A DNA stretch of 61,073 nucleotides from Oscillospiraceae bacterium (GTDB taxonomy: Bacteria > Bacillota > Clostridia > Oscillospirales > Acutalibacteraceae), in assembly GCA_015065605.1 (NCBI GenBank), contig SVPZ01000013.1, forward strand, positions 1-61,073. The letters run 5' to 3'. Below, in pieces: positions 7,928-15,258 of the stretch. Under the pieces are notes generated by a model that was not told where the DNA came from, made no database searches, and saw nothing but the letters and a program-made list of their open reading frames with translations. The position numbers were made by a program, and so were the translations under genes. Positions within the stretch are counted from its first letter, which is position 1. Every line of letters starts with the position of its first letter.

Positions 7928-8902
7928 TCAGCTAAAAACATCGGCATATCCATAGTCCATATTGTCATATATCAAATGCATACAACCATTTTTATAGTAT
8001 ATGTAACCTGTGACGTTTGAATTTTCACAATATGTTTTTTCTATGTATTCGCCAGTGGAATCATCCCAATCACCTAAAGTTCTGTAAGCTTTGCCACTAA
8101 ACTCAATCTTACCCGTAGATTCATTCCACTTTCCTTCAAGTTTTTTTGTAGAATGATCATCGGCACCATCTGAACCTTTAACTGTAATTTTAAGTGTATT
8201 TTCATCGATCACTTTAGTAGTTACCCATACTCTTGCCTTATAAACGTTTTCCCATTCTTTGTTAACGAAAAGCTTTGGCTTTGCTATAATCAATTTATAG
8301 GTAGGCTCAATCGATTTAAGTAAAACCTTACTATTTCCGTAATTGCCAAGTGCAGTAAGTTCATTATACGCAAGAACTATTTTCCCTTCATCAATTAATT
8401 TTTCTGCCATCAAATATTTGCATTCTAAAATTTTATCTGCGCTATCTTTATAACCGTTCAATTTTCCAAAAGCCTCAAATGCTTTTTGATAATCACCGGC
8501 AGTAAGCAACTGAGAAGCATATAAATAATCGCATTCCGAAGCTAATAGTTTGCTATCTTTGTATTCACCAAGTTCTTTAAACATTTCAGAAGCTTTTACA
8601 TATTGTGCTTCAGTTTGTGTGCGCTTAGCAAGTAGATATTTAGATTCTATAAGCATTTCCTCGCTCTTTAAATAATCTCCCATACCTTCAAACTCTATAA
8701 TAGCGTCCTCATAGCGACCGTTTTCCATCATATTTACAGCTTGACAATACTGAATGTACGGAATCCCTAAAAGCAATGCCACTGCAAGCAATATTAAAGT
8801 AGCACCAACCGAAATCAGAACAATAATAAGTGGCTTTTTACTCCTTTTCTTTTCAGTTAGTTCTTGTGTTACGATAACGTCTTCTGATTTATTCTCTATC
8901 AT
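7928..8902 (-). CDS. Membrane-anchored repeat protein, function unknown
   Basis: 324 aa. One TM helix (about 24-48, PLIIVLISVGATLILLAVAL) after a charged cytoplasmic stretch. Then come four or five TPR-like helical repeats of about 33 residues with a shared pattern (GRYEDAIIEFEGMGDYLKS, AQYVKASEMFKELGEYKDS, GDYQKAFEAFGKLNGYKDS, GKIVLAYNELTALGNYGNS), and a beta-rich C-terminal domain (about 215-324). The G-[DE]-Y-[KL]-[DN]-S repeat ending occurs in many Clostridia surface proteins of unknown role. It is convergent with khpB. No enzymatic motif is visible, so I assign no function. Confidence 0.75.
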   Translation of the reverse strand: MIENKSEDVIVTQELTEKKRSKKPLIIVLISVGATLILLAVALLLGIPYIQYCQAVNMMENGRYEDAIIEFEGMGDYLKSEEMLIESKYLLAKRTQTEAQYVKASEMFKELGEYKDSKLLASECDYLYASQLLTAGDYQKAFEAFGKLNGYKDSADKILECKYLMAEKLIDEGKIVLAYNELTALGNYGNSKVLLKSIEPTYKLIIAKPKLFVNKEWENVYKARVWVTTKVIDENTLKITVKGSDGADDHSTKKLEGKWNESTGKIEFSGKAYRTLGDWDDSTGEYIEKTYCENSNVTGYIYYKNGCMHLIYDNMDYGYADVFS

Positions 8903-8977
8903 ATTTTTTCTCCCCTTTAATTTGTTTTCTATAAAAAAAGCCGCCCTAAAGGCGACGGAAATATTTGATATCAGCCA

Positions 8978-9005
8978 AACGGGACTTATAATTTAAGTCC
9001 CGTTT
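8978..9005. terminator. Hairpin downstream of rpsT, probably bidirectional
   Basis: Perfect stem AAACGGGACTTA / TAAGTCCCGTTT with a 4-base loop. The T-run is better on the plus strand (TTTTATATT) than on the minus strand, where rpsT is read. Confidence 0.6.
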
Positions 9006-9037
9006 TATATTAAGCTGATTTCAGAAAAGAATTCCAA

Positions 9038-9298
9038 TTAGCCGATTTTGTTAAGACGGCAAACGAGATTGGACTTCTTTCTTGCTGCGGTGTTCTTATG
9101 AAGAATACCCTTAGCGGTAGCCTGATCAATCTTCTTAACTGCAACCTTTACAGCCTCTTTAGCATCAGCAGAATTTTCTGCGATAGCAGCATCAGCCTTC
9201 TTTACAGCAGTTCTTAAAGCAGAACGGTAAGCCTTGTTACGCTCATAAGCAGCAGTACTGGTAAGCACACGTTTTTTAGCAGATTTAATGTTAGGCAC
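9038..9298 (-). CDS. rpsT: Ribosomal protein bS20
   Basis: 86 aa, the usual S20 size. A small-subunit protein that binds 16S rRNA, it is rich in Lys and Ala and predicted all-helical. The MPNIKSAKKRVLTSTAAYER N-terminus and the C-terminal KGILHKNTAARKKSNL block are the family signatures. The start is GTG at 9296-9298, set by the GGAGG ribosome site just upstream on the minus strand. It diverges from gpr-spoIIP, the same arrangement as in many endospore formers. Confidence 0.97.
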   Translation of the reverse strand: MPNIKSAKKRVLTSTAAYERNKAYRSALRTAVKKADAAIAENSADAKEAVKVAVKKIDQATAKGILHKNTAARKKSNLVCRLNKIG

Positions 9299-9405
9299 TT
9301 ATTGCACCTCCTTTTTAAGCATTAACAAAGATATAATAACACTAATTGAAGAAAAAATCAACAACTTTTTTTAATAAATAAATTTTTATATGAAAGAATA
9401 ATTTT

Positions 9406-9414
9406 AGAGGTGAT
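9406..9414 (+). promoter_or_regulatory. Ribosome binding site that decides the gpr start
   Basis: AGAGGTGAT is an extended match to the 16S anti-SD sequence. It overlaps the only conventional in-frame start (GTG at 9410-9412), which leaves no spacer. It is well placed for ATT at 9416 or ATA at 9419. Confidence 0.6.
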
Positions 9415-10249
9415 TATTATAAACGCGAGAAGTGACCTTGCGGTAGAGCTTAACAGCCGAGTGAGTGATACAAGCGGCATTATTTGTGAAACCGAAAAGA
9501 ACTCTATAATAACCGTTACAAGAATTAAAGTGATTAACGAGCAGGGCGAAAAATCATTGGGAAAACCAAAAGGAAATTACGTAAACATCGACATTCCCGA
9601 CCTTCTGTATCACGGCGGTGATTACGAAGAACTTGAAAAAATCATAATTAAAGAAATGCGTAATTTTTCATTCCCCGAAAATAACGTTTTGGTTGCGGGG
9701 CTTGGTAACAGAAATATCACTCCCGATGCTCTTGGCCCCGCGGTTGCCGACAAAATACTTGCGACCCGTCATTTAAGCCCCTATTTAAGACGGCAAACGG
9801 GACTAACGGGATTAAAAGACGTAAGCGTTATTCAGCCCGGAGTTTTAGGACAAACCGGTGTGGAAACCCTTGAAATACTAAAGGGAGTAATATCCTCATG
9901 TAATGCCGAAGGGCTTATTGTTATAGATGCCTTTGCCGCCGCTGAGCCTAAAAGACTTGGCACTACCATACAGCTTTCAGACAGCGGAATTTCCCCCGGT
10001 TCAGGAGTAGGCAACGACCGAAAAGAAATAAGCCAAAAAACCGTTGGAATTCCCGTTATTGCCGTCGGTGTTCCCACCTGTCTTGATGCGGCTCTTTTCG
10101 GAAACGGGCAAAAAAGAGAAACGCCTATGATAGTAACACCCCGTGAAATTGATTTGCTTATAGACCGCGCCGCAGATACCCTTTCGCTTTCTTTAAACTG
10201 TTTTTTACAGCCATTCACTGATAGAAGTCTTTTACTTTCTATTGTATAA
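9410..10249 (+). CDS. gpr: Spore germination protease GPR
   Basis: 279 aa from the first possible GTG. GPR is the aspartic-type endopeptidase that degrades small acid-soluble spore proteins during germination. It is made as a zymogen in the forespore. Seen: ARSDLAVE near the N-terminus (family xRTDLAxE), VAGLGNRNITPDALGPAV, IQPGVLGQTGVETLEIL, VIDAFAA, VGVPTCLDAA and the C-terminal MIVTPREIDLLI. The start is uncertain because AGAGGTGAT overlaps the GTG and suits ATT (9416) or ATA (9419) better. It is shorter than the about 370-residue Bacillus protein, with a complete core. Its pairing with spoIIP is the conserved order. Confidence 0.93.
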   Translation: MIIINARSDLAVELNSRVSDTSGIICETEKNSIITVTRIKVINEQGEKSLGKPKGNYVNIDIPDLLYHGGDYEELEKIIIKEMRNFSFPENNVLVAGLGNRNITPDALGPAVADKILATRHLSPYLRRQTGLTGLKDVSVIQPGVLGQTGVETLEILKGVISSCNAEGLIVIDAFAAAEPKRLGTTIQLSDSGISPGSGVGNDRKEISQKTVGIPVIAVGVPTCLDAALFGNGQKRETPMIVTPREIDLLIDRAADTLSLSLNCFLQPFTDRSLLLSIV

Positions 10250-10275
10250 CTTTCTCCTTTCATTCATATATATAA

Positions 10276-11283
10276 ATGAAAGGCTTGGTGGTTATTTTGA
10301 AGGACTTCGGCGGTATAGTTACTCTTAGTATTACTGCTTTTTTATGCGTAGTAATTATTATAATCAGCGGTATTTACGTATCCGGTGAAGAAATCGTCAA
10401 TAAACCAAATAAGCAACAGATTGCAGAGTATCATATAAGTTCCGAGGTTAGTGAAAAAACCGAAAGCAGCCAAGCGGTCAGCGTTTCTTTAGCACCAAAG
10501 GGAAAGGTTATCGAACAGTTTATATCCCCCTATAAAAGCAAAACCGCCTATAACAGAGTTTATATAAAAAACAGAGCAGGAATAACCCTTGATATAAAAA
10601 AGTATCTTGAAGCCCAAAACCCCATTAAACTAAAGAAAAACTCAGAGGTTCAGATACTTATTATGCATACCCACACCACCGAATGTTTTTTGCCTGAAGA
10701 CAGAGATTATTATACCGACGAAGACCTTACCCGTACAAGAAAACAAAGCGAAAACATTACCGCCGTCGGCGATATTATAAGCGAGAAACTGAACAAAGCA
10801 GGATTTAAGACGGTGCACGACAAAACCGAACACGACTACCCCGAATACAACGGCAGTTATAACCGAAGCGGTGAAACGGTCAAAAAAAATCTCGAAAAAT
10901 ATCCGTCGATAAAAATTGTAATCGACCTTCACCGTGACTCTATTGCAGGAAACGGCACCGACAGAGTTAAGCCTATAGTTGAAATAAACGGTAAAAAGGC
11001 GGCTCAGGTTATGCTTGTTATGGGTTGCGGAGAAACTGTGGCAAATCATAAAAACTGGGAAAAGAATTTCACCTTTGCCGTAAAATATCAGCAGACAATG
11101 GAAGCGCTTTATCCAGGTCTTGCCCGTCAGCTCGCCCTCGTTTCAAGCAGATATAATCAGCATCTTACAACGGGAAGCATACTTTTAGAGGTAGGCACCG
11201 AATCAAATTCCTTAGAGGAAGCAAAATACGGCGGAAGTCTTGCGGCAGACGCCCTTATATCTTATCTTAATACTTTAGTTTAG
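10276..11283 (+). CDS. spoIIP: Stage II sporulation protein P
   Basis: 335 aa. SpoIIP is a membrane-anchored amidase/endopeptidase that, with SpoIID and SpoIIM, thins septal peptidoglycan during engulfment. An N-terminal TM helix lies at about 15-37. The catalytic domain shows the zinc-ligand motifs IMHTHTTECF (about 131-140), IDLHRD (about 219-224) and ILLEVGTESNSLEEA (about 305-319). The sequence between TM and domain is low-complexity. It follows gpr by 26 bases and probably shares sporulation-specific control. A small membrane ORF follows after 8 bases. Confidence 0.96.
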   Translation: MKGLVVILKDFGGIVTLSITAFLCVVIIIISGIYVSGEEIVNKPNKQQIAEYHISSEVSEKTESSQAVSVSLAPKGKVIEQFISPYKSKTAYNRVYIKNRAGITLDIKKYLEAQNPIKLKKNSEVQILIMHTHTTECFLPEDRDYYTDEDLTRTRKQSENITAVGDIISEKLNKAGFKTVHDKTEHDYPEYNGSYNRSGETVKKNLEKYPSIKIVIDLHRDSIAGNGTDRVKPIVEINGKKAAQVMLVMGCGETVANHKNWEKNFTFAVKYQQTMEALYPGLARQLALVSSRYNQHLTTGSILLEVGTESNSLEEAKYGGSLAADALISYLNTLV

Positions 11284-11291
11284 GAGTAAAA

Positions 11292-11489
11292 ATGAAAAGG
11301 AATACTAAAATTTTCTTAAGAAGCTTTATTATCAGTTTTTTGATACTTATTTGTCTTTATATAATAATTGCAGGAATCGGCGAAAGCTATAAACAAATGC
11401 GAAGAATCGGTTTTGGAGAATACAAAAACGCCGTCGAATATTCCGACGGCGTTTTACGTATATTGGATTTTACTTTTAAGATTACTTAG
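11292..11489 (+). CDS. Small single-TM protein after spoIIP
   Basis: 65 aa. One TM helix (about 10-29, FIISFLILICLYIIIAGIG) and a short C-terminal tail (GFGEYKNAVEYSDGVLRILD). Eight bases separate it from the spoIIP stop, and GGAG overlaps that stop region as a ribosome site, so it is probably cotranscribed with gpr-spoIIP. Odd: its 3' half contains the inverted repeat that terminates the convergent minus-strand gene (11425-11453), and its last 8 bases overlap that gene's 3' end. It may be a genuine small sporulation protein or a chance extension. No known family is recognised. Confidence 0.5.
   Translation: MKRNTKIFLRSFIISFLILICLYIIIAGIGESYKQMRRIGFGEYKNAVEYSDGVLRILDFTFKIT
11425..11453 (-). 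terminator. Terminator of the Gfo/Idh/MocA gene
   Basis: 11-bp stem AAACGCCGTCG/CGACGGCGTTT with a 6-base loop. The T-run is on the minus strand, so it serves the gene ending at 11482 while lying inside the small plus-strand ORF. Confidence 0.75.
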
Positions 11490-12537
11490 TTTCGTCAAAC
11501 TTTACGGGAACGCCCGTTTTATCAGACTCAAAAGCCGCTTCCATAACCTTCATTACACGGCGAACCTCACTGTGTTTAATAAGAGATTCCTCTTTACCGT
11601 CAATAGCGGCAACGTAATTTCTGTAGTAATCGTGAACGTCGCTTACGGGACGCTCAATTTCATAAGAATCTATAGTAATTTCATCTCTTGGAGCCATAGT
11701 CTTGGTAATACCTGCGGCGGTCTGAACGGGAAGAACTTCCTTTTCATTCCAAGCCTTAAGCTTTGCTACCTGAGCCTTTTCTCTCCAGTCTCTGATAAGA
11801 GCGGTACCCTTTTCGCACTGCATATAAAAACGTGGAAGTGCTATAAAGTTATACGTACCAACCTCAACGTAGGCGCGCTCTCCCGTCTTAAAACGCATAG
11901 TAAGTTTAAAACCGTCGTCAACCTCTTTATTGGTTATATGTGTAGTTTCGCAGTAAACGGTATCAATTTCCTCGGTTTTAAAAATCTGTAAAAGCTGGTC
12001 GATAAGATGTACGCCCCAGTCAAGAATCATACCGCCGCCGTGAGCCTTTTCGCATCTCCAATCGGAAGGAATACCGCGGGAGCCGTGAACACGGGATTCA
12101 ATATTGATTATTTTGCCGAGATCAAAACTGTTTGCGATTTGCTTCATTGCAAGGAAGTCAACGTCCCAACGTCTGTTCTGATGAACGCTGAAAAGTTTTC
12201 CCGATTTATCAGCGGCATCAAGCATTTTATCAAGAGCAGCCACACTCATTTCAACAGGTTTTTCACAGATGACGTTTTTACCTGCTTCAAGAGCTTTTAT
12301 GACCCACTGGGCATGGTCGTCGTTAGGAATAGCAATAACAACTATATCTACTTTTTCGTCATTAATTAACGCTTCGTTGGAATCATACACGAAAATACCG
12401 TCTTTTTTTGCGGCTTCTCTTCTGATTTCACGAATATCGTAAATGCCGACAAGATTAACAACGTCACTGGATAAAGCCTGTTTACAGTGCCATGCACCCT
12501 GTCCGCCGTAACCTATAACTGCTAAATTCTTTTTCAT
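11482..12537 (-). CDS. Gfo/Idh/MocA family oxidoreductase
   Basis: 351 aa from the ATG at 12535-12537, set by AAAGGTGAT; a longer frame upstream would read into a repeat. NAD(P)-dependent sugar or inositol dehydrogenase fold: N-terminal Rossmann motif AVIGYGGQGAWHC (about 5-17), NICEKPVE-type motif VICEKPVEMSV (about 92-102), then the C-terminal alpha/beta domain with GGGMILDWGVHLIDQL carrying the family's Asp-x3-His pair. Substrate cannot be read from sequence. The 5' region is occupied by the 158-bp inverted-repeat element, with a -10 box just beyond it, so the element would lie in the mRNA leader. Confidence 0.88.
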   Translation of the reverse strand: MKKNLAVIGYGGQGAWHCKQALSSDVVNLVGIYDIREIRREAAKKDGIFVYDSNEALINDEKVDIVVIAIPNDDHAQWVIKALEAGKNVICEKPVEMSVAALDKMLDAADKSGKLFSVHQNRRWDVDFLAMKQIANSFDLGKIINIESRVHGSRGIPSDWRCEKAHGGGMILDWGVHLIDQLLQIFKTEEIDTVYCETTHITNKEVDDGFKLTMRFKTGERAYVEVGTYNFIALPRFYMQCEKGTALIRDWREKAQVAKLKAWNEKEVLPVQTAAGITKTMAPRDEITIDSYEIERPVSDVHDYYRNYVAAIDGKEESLIKHSEVRRVMKVMEAAFESDKTGVPVKFDETK

Positions 12538-12563
12538 TTTTATCACCTTTGAGAACAAATGCT

Positions 12564-12721
12564 TAAGCAAACACGAATAATCCGAACCTGCCTAAAACGG
12601 CATTCTTTCGGCACTTTTCGGTTTGTCATCACCCGTAGGCATTAGATTAACGAGTATTTTAACAATGCAAAGACGAAAATTGAGCCTTTAAAATCAGGTT
12701 CGGATTATTCGTGTTTGCTTA
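12564..12721. repeat. 158-bp MITE-like element with 27-bp terminal inverted repeats (full copy)
   Basis: The 27-base ends (12564-12590 and 12695-12721) are perfect inverted repeats, beginning TAAGCAAACACGAATAATCC. The core has no coding frame. Read on the minus strand, the first half recurs at 25075-25150 and the second half at 60138-60214. It lies 27 bases upstream of a start codon and just downstream of a TATAAT (12730-12735, minus). The size and terminal inverted repeats fit a non-autonomous transposable element; no clear target-site duplication is visible. Confidence 0.85.
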
Positions 12722-12729
12722 CCCTATAA

Positions 12730-12735
12730 ATTATA
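12730..12735 (-). promoter_or_regulatory. -10 box immediately upstream of the 158-bp element
   Basis: Minus-strand TATAAT, 9 bases outside the element. The predicted transcript for the gene at 11482-12537 would start at the element edge and carry the 27-bp stem as leader. A TTACTT-like -35 lies 16 bases further; weak. Confidence 0.45.
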
Positions 12736-12771
12736 TCAAATCAATCATCATAAGTAAACATTTTTTTGAAA

Positions 12772-13689
12772 TTAATCTGCAACTTTTTTGATATTTTCAT
12801 AATTACGTTTCATAAGAGAAAAATAGGTTTCGCCTTTTTTCATTTCTTCCCTCGTTACGTTATGGCAGGAATGAAGCAAAAGAGGTTCTGCCCCCGTTTC
12901 CTCGCACAGCATAAGCGCGATTTTTTTATTTGAAAACTCGGTATAATATATAACCTTTGCCTCTTCTTCTTTTGCGTGTTCAATAAGATGGGTAAGGGTT
13001 TTTATATCGGGCTCGGTCTGTTCTGCGCAACCGGGGAAAGCCGCAAAATAACTAAATGAATATTCCTTGGCTAAATAAAGAAAAGGGAATCTATCGCCAA
13101 AGAATAACGGGGTATTTAAGTTCAAGTGCGCAAAAGACTTATCCAGCAAAACCAATTGCTCGTTTAACTCGTTAAAGTTTCGGTTATAATAATCAGCGTT
13201 TTGACCGTCTATCTCTAAAAGAGCCTCTAAAATAGTTTGACTCATTTTTATAGCGTTTTTGGGGGACGTCCAAATATGCTCGTCGTGTTCGTGATGATGC
13301 ACGTCTTCGTGGTCGTGATGATGCTCTTCACCGCTTTCACTTTCAAGAAGAGTCACGCTTTCTATAAGCTTTACTGTTTTGCCCTTCTTTTTATTTTCGG
13401 CTATACGTTCAGCCCAGTTTTCACCCTCTCCACCGATACATAAAAACAAATCGCAGTCCTCTACCGTCTTTATCTGAGTCGGAGTAGGTTCAAAAGAATG
13501 ACTTTCACTGCCGTCGGGTACAAGCTTTATTATTTCAGCCCTCTGCCCTGCAATGCTTCTCGCAAAATCAAAGGGTGGGAAAACGGTTGTAACTATGGTA
13601 ACTTTCTTTTCGTTTGTTTTCGGAGCACATGAGCAAAAAGTAAAAGATATAAGAATTATGGATAAAATTATGCTTAAAAATCTTTTCAT
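12772..13689 (-). CDS. Zinc/manganese ABC transporter substrate-binding lipoprotein (ZnuA/AdcA-like)
   Basis: 305 aa. A lipoprotein signal with lipobox FCSC (about 17-20) is followed by a cluster A-I metal-binding fold. It captures Zn2+ (or Mn2+) outside the membrane. Seen: VTTVFPPFDFARSIAG, the ligand His in GSESHSFEPTPTQIK, and a His/Asp/Glu-rich loop around residues 122-138 (HHHDHEDVHHHEHDEH), the zinc-sensing loop typical of ZnuA. A later ligand candidate is the His in LLLHSCHN. No permease or ATPase gene is adjacent, so its ABC partner must be elsewhere. The gene diverges from the MATE gene. The His-rich loop points to zinc over manganese. Confidence 0.88.
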   Translation of the reverse strand: MKRFLSIILSIILISFTFCSCAPKTNEKKVTIVTTVFPPFDFARSIAGQRAEIIKLVPDGSESHSFEPTPTQIKTVEDCDLFLCIGGEGENWAERIAENKKKGKTVKLIESVTLLESESGEEHHHDHEDVHHHEHDEHIWTSPKNAIKMSQTILEALLEIDGQNADYYNRNFNELNEQLVLLDKSFAHLNLNTPLFFGDRFPFLYLAKEYSFSYFAAFPGCAEQTEPDIKTLTHLIEHAKEEEAKVIYYTEFSNKKIALMLCEETGAEPLLLHSCHNVTREEMKKGETYFSLMKRNYENIKKVAD

Positions 13690-13753
13690 TTTATTTTCCT
13701 CTCGTTTACTATTCTCATTTTACCCCAAAATACCGTTTTGTCAATAATAAAAC

Positions 13754-13781
13754 TTGACATCCGTATATATTATATTATAAA
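13754..13781 (+). promoter_or_regulatory. Promoter of the MATE transporter gene
   Basis: Perfect TTGACA (13754-13759), 16-base spacer, TATAAA (13776-13781), within an AT-rich tract (tatatattatatta) shared with the divergent znuA-like gene. Confidence 0.6.
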
Positions 13782-13814
13782 ATATTTTAGTATATTATGT
13801 AGAATGGTGAAAAT

Positions 13815-15203
13815 ATGGAAAACAGAAAAGAAAATAAAATGGGAGTTATGCCTATAGGCAAGCTTCTTTACGGTATGTCGATACCAATGATGATTTCAAT
13901 GATGGTACAAGCCCTTTATAACGTGGTTGACAGTATCTTCGTTGCCAAGTACAGTACCGAGGGGCTGACCGCAGTTTCTCTTGCCTTCCCTCTGCAAAGT
14001 CTTATGATAGCAATGGGCGCAGGTACGGCAGTCGGTATAAACGCGCTTTTATCACGTTCTCTCGGCGAAAAAAATTTTAAAGGCGCAAACGCAGCCGCAA
14101 ACACCGGTATTTTTCTTTCGTTATTAAGTTTTGTACTTTTTTCAATTATCGGACTTACTTTAGCAAAGCCGTTTTTCCAGATTCAGGACTTTTCAAATAC
14201 TGCAGGACAGTATGATGTAGCGCTTGTAAAACAATACGGGATTCAATACGTACATATTTGTCTTGGCGCTTCCATCGGTATTTTTATGCAGTTCTGCTTT
14301 GAGCGACTTCTACAGTCAACGGGAAAAACCGGACTTGCTATGACAACTCAGCTTATAGGCGCAGTGACAAATATTATATTTGACCCGTTACTTATCTTTG
14401 GTATAGGTCCCTTCCCCGAAATGGGAATACGCGGCGCCGCTATCGCCACGGTTTTCGGTCAGGTTGTAGCCGCCGTTGCCGCTATAATTCTTAACGTAAC
14501 ATACAATAAAGAGATAACCCTCAGCATAAAGGAAATCTTTAAACCCGACTTAAATGCAATAAAAACAATTTACAAAGTAGGTTTCCCTTCCATTGTTATG
14601 CAGTCTATCGGTTCGGTTATGACCTTCCTTTTGAATCTGATTTTAGGAAGTATTACCATTGTCGCCACCACGGTATTCGGCATCTACTTTAAACTTCAAA
14701 GTTTCATATTTATGCCAATATTCGGACTTAATAACGGAATGGTGCCGATTATCGCATATAACTACGGCGCAAAAAATGAAGAACGCGTTAAAAAGACTAT
14801 ACGTCTTACCATCATTACCGCAATATCTATAATGTTATTCGGACTTTTGTGCTTTGAAGCCTTCCCTCAGGTTCTTCTTTCCTTCTTTGACGCCGACGAA
14901 GCAACACTCACCATAGGAGTTCCTGCTTTCAGAATTATCGCGCTTCACTTTGCCTTTGCAGGATTTTGTATTATTGCAGGCAGCGTTTGTCAGGCAATCG
15001 GCAACCCCTTATATTCACTTATTGTTTCTGTATGCCGTCAGATAGTGGTACTTATCCCCTGCGCATTTTTGCTTTCCCTTACCAAAAACATTAATTTGGT
15101 ATGGCTTGCATTCCCTATTGCAGAGGTTATGTCACTTATTATGAGTACCGTCTTCTTAAGAAAAACAATGAAGAACGCCTCCGCCCATATGAGAAATACT
15201 TGA
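13815..15203 (+). CDS. MATE family efflux transporter
   Basis: 462 aa, about 12 TM helices in two homologous halves. MATE proteins export drugs or metabolites in exchange for Na+ or H+. Seen: MSIPMMISMMVQALYNVVDS in TM1, the LGEKNFKGANAAANTGI loop after TM2/3 (family motif), and the second-half equivalents including VGFPSIVMQSIGSVM and GLNNGMVPIIAYNYGAKNEE, a strong MATE signature. GGTGAAAAT precedes the ATG. It reads into the promoter of thrC, whose -35 box overlaps the MATE stop codon. Substrate unknown. Confidence 0.9.
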   Translation: MENRKENKMGVMPIGKLLYGMSIPMMISMMVQALYNVVDSIFVAKYSTEGLTAVSLAFPLQSLMIAMGAGTAVGINALLSRSLGEKNFKGANAAANTGIFLSLLSFVLFSIIGLTLAKPFFQIQDFSNTAGQYDVALVKQYGIQYVHICLGASIGIFMQFCFERLLQSTGKTGLAMTTQLIGAVTNIIFDPLLIFGIGPFPEMGIRGAAIATVFGQVVAAVAAIILNVTYNKEITLSIKEIFKPDLNAIKTIYKVGFPSIVMQSIGSVMTFLLNLILGSITIVATTVFGIYFKLQSFIFMPIFGLNNGMVPIIAYNYGAKNEERVKKTIRLTIITAISIMLFGLLCFEAFPQVLLSFFDADEATLTIGVPAFRIIALHFAFAGFCIIAGSVCQAIGNPLYSLIVSVCRQIVVLIPCAFLLSLTKNINLVWLAFPIAEVMSLIMSTVFLRKTMKNASAHMRNT

Positions 15204-15228
15204 AAAATTCCCCGTTAGGATATATAAT
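15200..15228 (+). promoter_or_regulatory. Promoter of thrC-thrB
   Basis: TTGAAA (15200-15205), 17-base spacer, perfect TATAAT (15223-15228). The -35 overlaps the stop codon of the upstream MATE gene. No T-box or attenuator is visible in the 30-base leader. Confidence 0.75.
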
Positions 15229-15258
15229 TAGTACAAATTATAAATGGAGTAATGAATA

